The notes below the pieces were generated by a model. The model did no database searches and was not told the DNA's origin. It saw only the letters and a list, made by a program, of their open reading frames with translations. From Singulisphaera acidiphila DSM 18658 (GTDB lineage Bacteria > Planctomycetota > Planctomycetia > Isosphaerales > Isosphaeraceae): DNA of 64,000 nucleotides. The position numbers and the translations under genes were made by a program. Positions within the stretch are counted from its first letter, which is position 1. Each line of letters begins with the position of its first letter. The stretch spans positions 7,822,744-7,886,743 of the forward strand of contig NC_019892.1 of the NCBI RefSeq assembly GCF_000242455.2. Reading direction: 5' to 3'. Below, piece by piece: positions 42,062 to 50,269 of this stretch.

Positions 42062-43732
42062 ATGATTAATCCTCTCGGTCGAAATGCCCAATCCGGCCCC
42101 GAATCGCCCGCGTCACCGCCAGTCTCCGGCGACGCGGCCCCTCCCGTCGACGCGATGCAGCAACGGATCCAGGACCTGCTCGCCGCACTCGATCAAGCCA
42201 CCAGGGCCAATGAAGAGTTGACGCAAGAGAACGACCGCCTGCGCCAGGAGTTGGAGCGGTACCGCCGCTATGTCTACGGGCGACGCAGCGAACGATGCGA
42301 CGATCCCGGACAAGGTCATCTCTTCGCGTTCGGCGAGGACCTCGAGGTGACTCCCGAGGCCGAACCGGAGGCCCCGACGCCGGCCGCTCCGAGGAAGTCC
42401 CGGCCATCGCGGACGCTGGATTTCAGCCGCCTGCCCCACGTCCGCATCGAACATGACGTGCCCGAGGCGGACAAGACTTGCTCATGCTGCGGCCGGTCCA
42501 AGGCACGCATCGGCGAGGACGAGCGGCGTGAGCTCGAATTCATCCCGGCTCGCCTGGAGGTTCGGGTCCACGTCCTCCCCAAGTACGCGTGCTCGCACTG
42601 CCACGACGGGGTGAAAAGCCCCAACGGACCGGAGCGACCGCTCCCGGGGTGCATCGCGGGAGCGGGCCTGCTTTCGCAATTGCTGATTTCCAAGTTTATC
42701 GATCACTTGACCCTGTACCGCTTCGAGGACATCTCGGTTCGCTACGGTTTGCACCTGCCGCGTGCGACGCTGTGCGATTGGGTCCGCAAGGCCGCCGAGT
42801 TGATGGGGCCGCTCTACGACCTCCAGAAGCAGCTCGTGCTCCAATCTCCGGTGATCTGGACCGATGACACCCCCGTCAAGGCGCTGGGCGGCGAGGCTCC
42901 CGGGAGCCTGACGACACGGTTCTGGCTCTATCATGGGGACGAGGATCATTCCTACGACGTGTACGACCATACGGCGAGTCGCAAACGCGACGGGCCGGCG
43001 ACGTTCCTGGCCGGCTTCGTGGGTTATCTCCAGGCTGACGCATATGCTGGATATGACGGGCTCTATCTCGGGTCGCCTTCGGCGATCCATGAAGTCGCTT
43101 GTTGGGCGCACGCCCGCCGCAAGTTCTACGATGCGCGGTCGTCGTCGCCGGGGAACGCGGGTTTGATCCTGGAAGCGATCCGCCGGTTATATGACGTGGA
43201 GGATCGCGTCCGAGGGTTGTCCGTTGAGGCGAGACAGGCCCTGCGTGCGCAAGAAGCGGTGCCGATCCTGGAACGGCTTCGAGGGGACCTCGATCGGCTT
43301 GCGGACCAGTCGCTGCCGAAATCGGCGTTGGGCCAGGCTCTGACCTATGCGCGGAATCAGTGGAAGGCGTTGTGCCGCTACACCGAGGACGGCCGGCTGA
43401 CGATCGACAACAACGTGGCGGAGCGTCGCCTCCGCGACCAAGCCATCGGCCGGAAGAATTGGTTGTTCCTGGGGAATGTGGATGCGGGACCGCGAGCGGC
43501 GGTGTTGAGCACGATCGTGGCAGGGGCAAAGCGTCATCGTCTGGAGCCGTGGGCCTACGTCAAGGACGTGCTGATGACGCTGAGCGTGGCCCCGGAACGA
43601 GTCGAGGACCTCTTGCCCGATCGGTGGGCTCGGAACCATCCGGGACACGTACTGACGCATCGCCTGGAGGAATCACGTGAACGGGCACGGCGTCGCGACG
43701 CAAAACGAACGGATCGTCGCAAGCGGAAGTGA
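42062..43732 (+). CDS. tnpC: IS66-family transposase TnpC
   Basis: The 556-residue transposase appears full length. A coiled-coil N-terminus (about 30-75) leads to a zinc-binding segment (TCSCCGRSKARIGED...YACSHCHDGV) and LISKFIDHLTLYRFEDISVR. The DDE core shows VIWTDDTPVKAL, YLQADAYAGYDGLY with CWAHARRKFYDAR, and IDNNVAERRLRDQAIGRKNW. The tail is basic. No frameshift was seen, so the element may be active. Confidence 0.94.
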   Translation: MINPLGRNAQSGPESPASPPVSGDAAPPVDAMQQRIQDLLAALDQATRANEELTQENDRLRQELERYRRYVYGRRSERCDDPGQGHLFAFGEDLEVTPEAEPEAPTPAAPRKSRPSRTLDFSRLPHVRIEHDVPEADKTCSCCGRSKARIGEDERRELEFIPARLEVRVHVLPKYACSHCHDGVKSPNGPERPLPGCIAGAGLLSQLLISKFIDHLTLYRFEDISVRYGLHLPRATLCDWVRKAAELMGPLYDLQKQLVLQSPVIWTDDTPVKALGGEAPGSLTTRFWLYHGDEDHSYDVYDHTASRKRDGPATFLAGFVGYLQADAYAGYDGLYLGSPSAIHEVACWAHARRKFYDARSSSPGNAGLILEAIRRLYDVEDRVRGLSVEARQALRAQEAVPILERLRGDLDRLADQSLPKSALGQALTYARNQWKALCRYTEDGRLTIDNNVAERRLRDQAIGRKNWLFLGNVDAGPRAAVLSTIVAGAKRHRLEPWAYVKDVLMTLSVAPERVEDLLPDRWARNHPGHVLTHRLEESRERARRRDAKRTDRRKRK

Positions 43733-43808
43733 TCCAAGGGCGGTCCGATGCGCGGAGTGACGGGAGTGCCAATCGCGGCCCCCCCCTCTGGGAATCTCGA
43801 GCGTTTAC

Positions 43809-44109
43809 TCGGGCGGAGTGGATCGATGAATACTTGCTGGAGATGGGGATCACGCCGGTGATCCCGTCGAAGGAGAACGAGGACTGCGCCGCTCGAGCGG
43901 TGGAGTTCGACCGCGAAGCGTACCGGCGGCGAAGCATCATCGAATGCCTGATTGGTTGGCTGAAAGGAATGTCGGCGGATCTTCTCGCGGTTCGAGAAGA
44001 CGGCCAAGAACTTTGGCGGCATGATCAAGATAGCGTTCATTCAACGCTATCTACGCCTGTGCTCTGGTTGACGGTTTTCCGACATAGCCTAGTGCAGGGC
44101 CAACGCTAA
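43809..44109 (+). pseudogene. IS5-type transposase, C-terminal fragment with frameshift
   Basis: The fragment reads DEYLLEMGITPVIPSKENED and YRRRSIIECLIGWLK, as in the end of IS5/IS4-group DDE transposases (R...YRxRxxIExxxGxLK). One frame over it continues ECRRIFSRFEKTAKNFGGMI and IKIAFIQRYLRL. The 5' part is cut off by the IS66 element. Confidence 0.75.
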
Positions 44110-44401
44110 GATTTGGGGTCACGAGTCTTGCTTGGGGCGAGATCCAACGCTGGGAAACGCCTCGGCAACCCAAAAATCAAGCGGTGACGACGCACTAGTC
44201 GAATCCCTCAGAATGGTTCAATTTGCCGGGGACACCACCGGAAACAGCAGTGTAACAAGCAAAGCCATCTTGACAGCATCTATAATCTGGGCAAGAATCA
44301 GAGCCGAGCGGTAGGTATTGATTCAAGTAAGAGTCTTCATTCGACGTAGCTGTTTTGTGCAACCCTGCGCACGGACCAATCTGGCGACGAGGGAGGCGAA
44401 G

Positions 44402-44866
44402 ATGACCGGCAAGCGAACGCCCGTGATGATTTACGTGATGCTGGCGTCCCTGATGGGTCTTTCGTTAGTGGAAGCCACAACCGCTTCCATAGATACGCCT
44501 ATCGTTTTGAGTGACTCAGAGCTAGATGTTCTGGGTAAGGACTCAATGAAATTTAAGTGCAACCCTTCCTGCATCAAAAATACAGGCGGGACCTCTACTT
44601 GTTATCCTCCTCCGGGTTTCTCTGGATGTTCCGCTTCGGGCTCAGTCTGCGGTGAAGCCCGCTACAATCCACAGTCATTTAGCCAATGCGCCAACGATCC
44701 CATGGGTCCGTTGGATTCATGCGAAAACAACCAGGGGCAGGAAGCTTGTTACTCGACCGTAAACTGCGTCTGCGATTGGAATTGGTTGACCTGGTCTTAT
44801 GATTGCCACACCCAGGGAGCACCCCAGGATGGCGATTTTGAATATAGATCAGCAGACTGTAGCTAG
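44402..44866 (+). CDS. Cysteine-rich exported protein, paralogue 2
   Basis: This 154-residue protein has the same length and cysteine pattern as the one at 30470. It has a signal segment (MIYVMLASLMGLSLVEATTA), then TPIVLSDSELDVLGKDSMKF and a disulfide-rich body with NPQSFSQCANDPMG and VNCVCDWNWLTWSYDC. The ribosome site and first codons are nearly identical at DNA level, while the mature parts differ at many positions, which fits an older duplication with maintained function. It sits directly left of the right bounding IS. Unknown family; predicted extracytoplasmic. Confidence 0.8.
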   Translation: MTGKRTPVMIYVMLASLMGLSLVEATTASIDTPIVLSDSELDVLGKDSMKFKCNPSCIKNTGGTSTCYPPPGFSGCSASGSVCGEARYNPQSFSQCANDPMGPLDSCENNQGQEACYSTVNCVCDWNWLTWSYDCHTQGAPQDGDFEYRSADCS

Positions 44867-44908
44867 AACGCGTTATGAACTGCATTTGAATAGCGGAGCC
44901 GCTTTTTG

Positions 44909-46258
44909 CTGGCCGTCACGGATTTTGGGGGCGCGGCACCATGCTGACATGACAAGGCAAAACGGCCATGGTCCACAGTACACCCGAAAGGAGGTGGATC
45001 GTGACCGAATTGATCGCGACACAAGCGTCGCGAGGGTATCGTACCCTCTGCCTTCCCATCGCGGAAACCACCTATCGACAGATCGTTGGCGTGCCCGCCG
45101 AGTTCCGACGCACCCTGGATGACTGCTTCTGGCGAATTCCCGAATTGTTCCCGGCGAACTTCGCTCAAGGTTATCAACTGAAGGATGAGCGGGTCTCGAG
45201 CAAGCAGCGGCTGCCTATCCGTCGCATCGTCACCAGGGACGGCATTGCCTACAGCGTTCGGCCCTCGTTCCTGATGCCCTACATGACAGCACGTACAGAG
45301 GAGGTCCAAGGGCCGCTGTTCTTGCGCAAGTTCGGCGTCCCCTTCTGGGCGTTGGCCCATGTCTTTGGGGCGATCCGATGTCGTGGTATCGGCGGGAGTG
45401 CGCCCTCGGCCGCTTGAGCCTCGTGGGAACGACGGTCCGCCAGGCCGAGATGTCGACTCCTCTCCTGGCGGATGAGCATCACCCGACGATTGATGGGGCG
45501 AAGACGTACATTGCGACCACCGTCGCCGTCGGTTGCTGCCTGGGTGCGGAACCGGCCGAATCGGCGGGGACCGATGATCTCAAGGCCGCCTACGGCGTTT
45601 TCAAGGACGAGGCCCGTGACCTCGCCCCCAAGTATGTTCCCAAGACCGTCAACACCGATGGTTGGCAGGGGACGCAAGCGGCTTGGAAGGCATTGTTCCC
45701 GCGGGTGGTCATCCTCCTGTGCTTCTTGCATGCCTGGCTCAAGATCCGCGACCGGGCCAAGCACTTGAAAGAAACCTTCACCGAGGTTTCCCGGCGGGTC
45801 TGGGAGGCGTATCACGCGCCGGACCGCCGCTGTTTCGCACAACGGTTGCGCTCGCTCTGCCAGTGGGCGAAGGGGCATCGGAAGGGAGTTGTGCTGGAGA
45901 CCGTCCTGGAACTTGTGTGGCAAGCGTCCGAACTATTCGCTGGCGTACCGTCACCCCGGCGGCCACCGCACCAGCAATAGGCTCGACCGCCAGAGGCGAG
46001 GAATGAACCGGTACTTCGATGACGGCCAACATTTGCACGGCTCGCATAAATCGTGTCGACTGCACTGCCGTGCCTGGGCCCTGTTGTGGAACTTCACGCC
46101 CTGGCACCCAACGACGACGCGAAAGAACCAGGGATGGCGTTGCCCCGCCGAACGCCTCAACCAACACCGATATTCTGAGTGTTGGTTGCAAAATCTGCTG
46201 ATCTCCGACTCAATGGGCGGTTACCGTTCAACACACACCCAAAATCCGTGACGGTCAG
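44909..46258 (+). mobile_element. Right bounding IS of the island (about 1.35 kb, 21-bp inverted repeats)
   Basis: CTGGCCGTCACGGATTTTGG at 44909-44928 is matched by the inverted 46238-46258 with one mismatch over 21 bases. One transposase gene lies between. The 5' end region also carries AAAGGAGG before the transposase start. The same IS forms the left edge of the island. Confidence 0.85.
45001..46251 (+). pseudogene. Transposase of the bounding IS, two frameshifts
   Basis: GTG 45001 with AAAGGAGG upstream starts VTELIATQASRGYRTLCLPI. The first frame runs to FGVPFWALAHVFG (near 45366). The second runs from DPMSWYRRECALGRLSLVGT through LLADEHHPTIDGAKTY, NTDGWQGTQAAWKALFPRVV and LLCFLHAWLKIRDRAKHLKE to about 45915. 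The third runs from CGKRPNYSLAYRHPGGHRTS to GGYRSTHTQNP. About 415 codons in all. The C-x-x-H in CFLH after an acidic DGW block, with an 8-bp duplication, recalls the IS256/MULE supergroup; the exact family is not fixed. Confidence 0.8.
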
Positions 46259-46266
46259 GGAAAAAG
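46259..46266. repeat. Right target-site duplication of the island (GGAAAAAG)
   Basis: Identical to 26273-26280; together they mark the insertion site in the MmcQ/YjbR-like gene. Confidence 0.8.
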
Positions 46267-46490
46267 CAATCGGGAGCAGCCGCCACCATGCTCTCCTGAA
46301 CTCCGGGGGCCGCTTTCACCCAGACGGCGGGGCGGCCCTTGCCATGGTGATTGGCCGCGTCGGCGTGCATGGCGAAAATCTTGTTGCGCACCCGGAACGT
46401 AGGCTCACCCCAAGCCTCCACCTCGTGCGCTTCGGGAAACGCCAGGGCGAGTTCTCGGAGTCGAACGATGGGAGCAAGCGGCACGTTCAT
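46259..46490 (-). pseudogene. MmcQ/YjbR-like protein, N-terminal half cut off by the island
   Basis: From ATG 46490 the minus strand encodes MNVPLAPIVRLRELALAFPE and WGEPTFRVRNKIFAMHAD. KGRPAVWVKAAPGVQESMVA and APDC run up to the target duplication. MmcQ/YjbR proteins (about 115-130 residues) have exactly this N-terminal layout (LALxxPEaxE...GxPTFRVxxKIFA). The continuation lies at 26280-26120. It starts 58 bases after dus on the same strand, so it probably belonged to that transcript. Confidence 0.82.
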
Positions 46491-46547
46491 GACCGGGGCC
46501 TCGAAGGCGGAATGATCCTGGTTGTTCCCTACCCCAGGGACAACCGA

Positions 46548-47624
46548 TTACCACTTATCAATCGGTCCCGTGGGAACGGGGACTTTGGGCTCGAAGTGTC
46601 CCGGAAGCGGCGAGGCGGGACCAGCCTGGCGAATCGCCGCAACGGTCTCGTCGAAAAGCTCGGCGCTGGCGAGGTTGATCAGGCGATGATAGAGGGCCTT
46701 CTGCGGTCGGATCGAGTGGCTGTACCACTTGATGATCTTGCGAAACTGGAGGCAGGCGAGCCGCTCACCTCGGCCTTCCACAAGGCCATGAAAATGGCGA
46801 GACATCAGGTCGACTCGATCCTCAAAGGTCGGCTCGGGACCGGGGGTACCATGCGCGGCCCAATGAGCGAGCTGACGGAACAGGAACGGGTTCGAGAGTG
46901 CCCCGCGACCGATCGAGATTGCCGCACAGCCGGTCTCATGGAACGTGGTGGCAGCGTCGGCAAGCGTGCGGATGTCGCCGTTGCCGACGATGGGGATCCG
47001 CTCGACGGCTTCGACCACCGCCCGAATCCCCGAGCGATCGACGCTCCCCCGGAAGCCTTGTTCGCGCGTACGCCCGTGAATGATGACGCCGGCCACTCCG
47101 ACCTTCTCGAACTCGCGGGCCAACTTGGGCGCGGACAGGGTCTCCGCATCCCAGCCCAGGCGCATCTTGACGGTGACTGGCACGTTCACCGCGTTCACCA
47201 CGCCTTCGACCAGCGCCGTCGCCGAGTCGGCCTGACACATCAGGGCCGACCCGCCCCCGGTCTTGACCACCTTGTTGACCGGGCAGCCCATGTTGATGTC
47301 GACGGCGGAGGCCCCCTGGTCGACGGCCCAACGTGCGGCCTCCTGCATCTCGGGGATCACGTGGCCGTAGATCTGAATCGACATCGGCTGATCTTGAGGG
47401 CAGGTCTCAGCAAGCTCGAAGGACCGCCTGCGCCTTTCGATGATCGACCGCGCGTTGACCAGGTCGGTCGTCGCCAGGCCAAGACCGCCGCACTCCCTGA
47501 CGGCCAGTCGGAACGCCATGCTCGTATATCCCGCCAGAGGCGCGAGGAAGAACCGTGAGGGAATGGAGACGTTTCCCAGCATCAGCGGCTCACGGACAAT
47601 CGAGGGCGCCACGACATCTTGCAT
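46548..47624 (-). CDS. dus: tRNA-dihydrouridine synthase (DusB type)
   Basis: Dus enzymes reduce uridines in the tRNA D-loop using FMN and NADPH. The 358-residue protein has the full barrel: FFLAPLAGYTSMAFRLAVRE at the N-terminus, then VDINMGCPVNKVVKTGGGSA with the catalytic Cys (about residue 112). VTVKMRLGWD, VIIHGRTREQGFRGSVDRSG and IPIVGNGDIRTLADA (phosphate binding) follow, and GCAAISIGRGALSNPFLF closes the barrel. The helical C-terminal domain is present. The start ATG 47624 is divergent from the methyltransferase gene. Confidence 0.94.
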   Translation of the reverse strand: MQDVVAPSIVREPLMLGNVSIPSRFFLAPLAGYTSMAFRLAVRECGGLGLATTDLVNARSIIERRRRSFELAETCPQDQPMSIQIYGHVIPEMQEAARWAVDQGASAVDINMGCPVNKVVKTGGGSALMCQADSATALVEGVVNAVNVPVTVKMRLGWDAETLSAPKLAREFEKVGVAGVIIHGRTREQGFRGSVDRSGIRAVVEAVERIPIVGNGDIRTLADAATTFHETGCAAISIGRGALSNPFLFRQLAHWAAHGTPGPEPTFEDRVDLMSRHFHGLVEGRGERLACLQFRKIIKWYSHSIRPQKALYHRLINLASAELFDETVAAIRQAGPASPLPGHFEPKVPVPTGPIDKW

Positions 47625-47778
47625 TACAAATCATTCCAGGAGATTGGGGGAACTTCAAAGGCGGGAAAGCCGGACTGATCCGAGAACGCGTTGCGAACCG
47701 TGCTCTTCTCTCCATCTGCTTCTTTGCGGAATGAGTTATTCTAACCAGGCAAGGGCTTGTTTCACGAGAGGGAATGCA

Positions 47779-48975
47779 ATGCGGCAGACGAGCGACGCGG
47801 ACGCTGAGGCCTGGGTCCTGACGACGGAACCAGGGCGTGCGCTCCTGATCGAGGTCACGGCGACCTCCACCTATGGCCCCACCGAGCTCCAGCGATGGCG
47901 GCGGAAAGCCGCACCCGAGCTGGTTGCGGCGGCGGTCCGCCTGGCCGTGGGCCGGTCTCGCGGAAAAGCCAAGTTCACCCGAGCCGAGGCCATGTGGTTC
48001 GAGCCGGTCGGCCTCGAACAGGCCACGGCCGAGACCGTCGCGCGACACAAGGCAAGCCGGTTCCGTGGATCGCACTTGCTTGATCTCTGCTGTGGAATTG
48101 GCGGCGATACTCTGGCCCTCGCCGCCGAAGCCCACGTCTGTGCGGTCGACGCCGATCAGGGGATGTGCCGGCGAACCCGCTGGAACGCCCAGGTCTATGA
48201 CGTCGCCGAGCGCGTCGACGTGATTCGGGCCCAGGCCGAGAGAATCGCTTACCCAAGCCAATGGCTCGTCCACGTCGACCCCGACCGCCGCCAGGGGAAC
48301 ACGAAGCGAGCTCGCGAGTTGCTCGATTACTCGCCCGGCCTGGAATTTCTCCAGGCGCTACCGAAGCGTGTCCGAGGCGGAGCCATCAAGCTCGGCCCGG
48401 CGAGTGACTTCCTCAGCCATTTCGGCGCGGGGGATTGCGAGCTGGAACTGATCAGCCTGGGGGGTGAATGTAAGGAAGCGACCGTCTGGTTCGGGGCGCT
48501 CGCAACCTGCCGCCGCCGCGCGACCCGACTTCCTGAGAACGTCTCATGGACGGACCAGGATGGACCTCGCAACCCGGTCGTCCCAATCGCAAGTCCCTTG
48601 GCCTGGGTCTTCGATCCCGACCCCGCTCTCGGCCGCTCCGGACTCCTTGACAGTTTCGCCGCCGCGAATGGCCTCGCTCGCTGCGCCCCCGGGATCGACT
48701 TTTTGACCGGGCCTGAACCGCTCGACTCCCCGTTCCTCGCTTGTTTTGAAGTCCTGGAAATTCTTCCCCTCGACCTCAAGACCATCGGAAAGCTGGTGAC
48801 CGCAAGAAAGCTCGGCCCACTGGAAATCAAGACAAAGGGAACCGATTTGCGCCCCGAGGCCCTCCGCGCCCAATGGAAGCCGCGCGGCCCTCATCCGGCA
48901 ACACTGCTGCTGATGGGGGGCAAAGGCACCTCCCGCGCAATCCTGGCCAACCGCAGAAGCCCAGCCGCTTCTTAA
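47779..48975 (+). CDS. Class I SAM-dependent methyltransferase with THUMP-like C-terminal domain
   Basis: The 398-residue protein has an N-terminal helical part (LQRWRRKAAPELVAAAVRLA) and a Rossmann methyltransferase core. Motif I is LLDLCCGIGGDTLALAAEA (about 98-116), then VCAVDADQGMCRRTRWNA and LVHVDPDRR. The C-terminal THUMP-like region ends VTARKLGPLEIKTKGTDLRP and HPATLLLMGGKGTSRAI. Proteins of this type are annotated as putative RNA or unknown methyltransferases; the target is not known. ATG 47779 has GAGAGGGA upstream; an in-frame extension to 47440 runs antisense through dus and is rejected. Confidence 0.85.
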   Translation: MRQTSDADAEAWVLTTEPGRALLIEVTATSTYGPTELQRWRRKAAPELVAAAVRLAVGRSRGKAKFTRAEAMWFEPVGLEQATAETVARHKASRFRGSHLLDLCCGIGGDTLALAAEAHVCAVDADQGMCRRTRWNAQVYDVAERVDVIRAQAERIAYPSQWLVHVDPDRRQGNTKRARELLDYSPGLEFLQALPKRVRGGAIKLGPASDFLSHFGAGDCELELISLGGECKEATVWFGALATCRRRATRLPENVSWTDQDGPRNPVVPIASPLAWVFDPDPALGRSGLLDSFAAANGLARCAPGIDFLTGPEPLDSPFLACFEVLEILPLDLKTIGKLVTARKLGPLEIKTKGTDLRPEALRAQWKPRGPHPATLLLMGGKGTSRAILANRRSPAAS

Positions 48976-49596
48976 TGTCTGTCTCGGAAGGTCGGGCTTT
49001 ACCGGGAAATGAAGGACTTTGGAATACCACGGGTTCCCGTACTCGGACCCCGTGCGCCCCAGGCATTCCCACATGGGGGCCGGGTACGGAACCGCATGGC
49101 ACCCGGAAGATCCGCAAACACTCCGGTGCGATTCGCCTTCTTGCGACAGACTCTCAGCGAAGGCCGCCCAGCGTGCCAGCGTAACCTTGGACCCAATCCA
49201 GAAAAGAACCCCTGATCGCAAGAATCCTTTTTCTACATTAGGCATTATGAATACTGCACGGGATGAACGCGTGAAAATCTAATGCAGAAGCTACTTTAGA
49301 AGAAGGTTCGCGCCCGCACGCGCGTCACGCATGCAGTAGAAAATCACGCGTGCATCGCGTGCAGTCAAGGCGACAGAGGTCAATCCACTCCCCTTGGACA
49401 CCCGAGTCCGCCAGCGGCGTGAACCCGCCTCGCTCGTGGAGACGGCCCCACCCGGCGCTGGCCCCGATCAGAATCGAGGAGAGTGTGGCGAGAAGATGAT
49501 TCGTCGAGGCAGCCTCTTCCTTCCCGCAGAAAGACCGTGTCAGGTTCAGCACCATCCTCCGGCCCAGCATCACTCCGGAGGAATATCGCATATTAA
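48976..49596. other. Intergenic stretch before the IS701 derivative
   Basis: About 620 bases with no supported gene. A short palindrome-rich part lies at 49316-49366 (CACGCATGCAG...CACGCGTGCATCGCGTGCAG). Short open frames on both strands lack ribosome sites and recognisable sequence. Confidence 0.45.
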
Positions 49597-50254
49597 TTCT
49601 ACAGCGCTAGGTCGTGTCCCATTGGCATCGTTTCAGCTCTGTGAGCTTGATGCCGAGTTTGCGGAGCTTCTTGCGAGTCGCCTTTGTGTGACTCGTCCGA
49701 GCCTGGGCGTTCCGACGCTGCGCCCAGGTGATCTTCCTCGCTGCACTCGCGAGTAGTTTCTCCTTCGACCGCCGCGACGACACCCCCCAGCAATGCACCA
49801 GCGCCGCCACCGCCCTGTGCAACTGGCAGACCGTTAGCTCCCGGTTTTTCCCCCCGCAGATCCTCGCGCACCCGGGCTAGGAAAAGGTAACTTACCGCCG
49901 AGAGGATCAGGTGACGCTTCAGCCCCAGATAGCGCCGGCCCTCGTACTGGTCCAACCCGATCTCGCTCTTCTGGTCCTCAAAGCAGCGTTCCACCCGCCA
50001 CCGCGAGAAGGCCACCAGCAGCAACGTCCCGGCGCCGGTCCCCGGGGCCGCATTACTCACGAAGGACTTCACCTCGTCGCAGTCCAACGCGTCGCGGGCG
50101 ACCAGCAGGTGAAGGGTTTCACTCGGCAAGCCGTCGGCGCCCTTGACAGTCGGATCGGGTCGGTGTCCATGCTTTGCCCTCCGGAAGTGGTTGGCAAAAC
50201 GGAGTTTCGCTCCGCAGAGGAGCAGGAGCAAGGTCAAGCTAGCGCTGTAGAATT
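49597..50254 (-). mobile_element. Deletion derivative of an IS701-type element with 16-bp inverted ends
   Basis: AATTCTACAGCGCTAG at 49597-49612 is exactly inverted at 50239-50254. Between them is only the C-terminal part of a transposase, so the left half of the element is deleted while both ends remain. Confidence 0.75.
49607..50237 (-). pseudogene. IS701-type transposase, C-terminal half with frameshift
   Basis: The minus strand encodes LRFANHFRRAKHGHRPDPTV, LPSETLHLLVARDALDCDEV, and VERCFEDQKSEIGLDQYEGR with the catalytic Glu region, then LILSAVSYLFLARVREDLRG. In another frame it continues SRRSKEKLLASAARKITWAQ and LGIKLTELKRCQWDTT. The DD part of the catalytic triad is missing. Confidence 0.85.
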
Positions 50255-50269
50255 AGGACCCGTCCGCCG

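Larger units (their letters stand above)
41192..43808 (+). mobile_element. IS66-family element with tnpA, tnpB and tnpC
   Basis: Ends GTAAGCGTTCGAAAT (41192-41206) and the inverted near-copy 43794-43808 enclose three genes in the classical IS66 order. Flanking 8-mers (GACGCATA and TCGGGCGG) differ, so no target duplication remains; an IS5-type remnant follows on the right. Confidence 0.82.
26281..46258. mobile_element. 20-kb composite-transposon-like genomic island inserted in an MmcQ/YjbR gene
   Basis: Both outer edges are terminal inverted repeats of the same insertion sequence: CTGGCCGTCACGGATTTTGG at 26281-26300 and its near-complement at 46238-46258 (20 of 21 match). The two IS copies are in the same orientation. 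GGAAAAAG flanks both edges. Removing the island rejoins two halves of an MmcQ/YjbR-like gene on the minus strand, with APDC running straight into FFQPPYLGPKGW. Cargo is AT-richer than the backbone and includes two cysteine-rich exported proteins, a C39-like peptidase cluster and an acyltransferase, broken up by later IS insertions. Both bounding transposases are now dead, so the island is probably fixed. Confidence 0.8.

Noticed and set aside
46179..47558. 459-codon plus-strand open frame
   Set aside because: Antisense to dus; only the first codons carry the real C-terminus of the bounding IS transposase.
49316..49366. CACGCGTGCATCGCGTGCAG repeats as a CRISPR-like or phage attachment array
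   Set aside because: Only two or three irregular units of unequal spacing and no cas or integrase gene.
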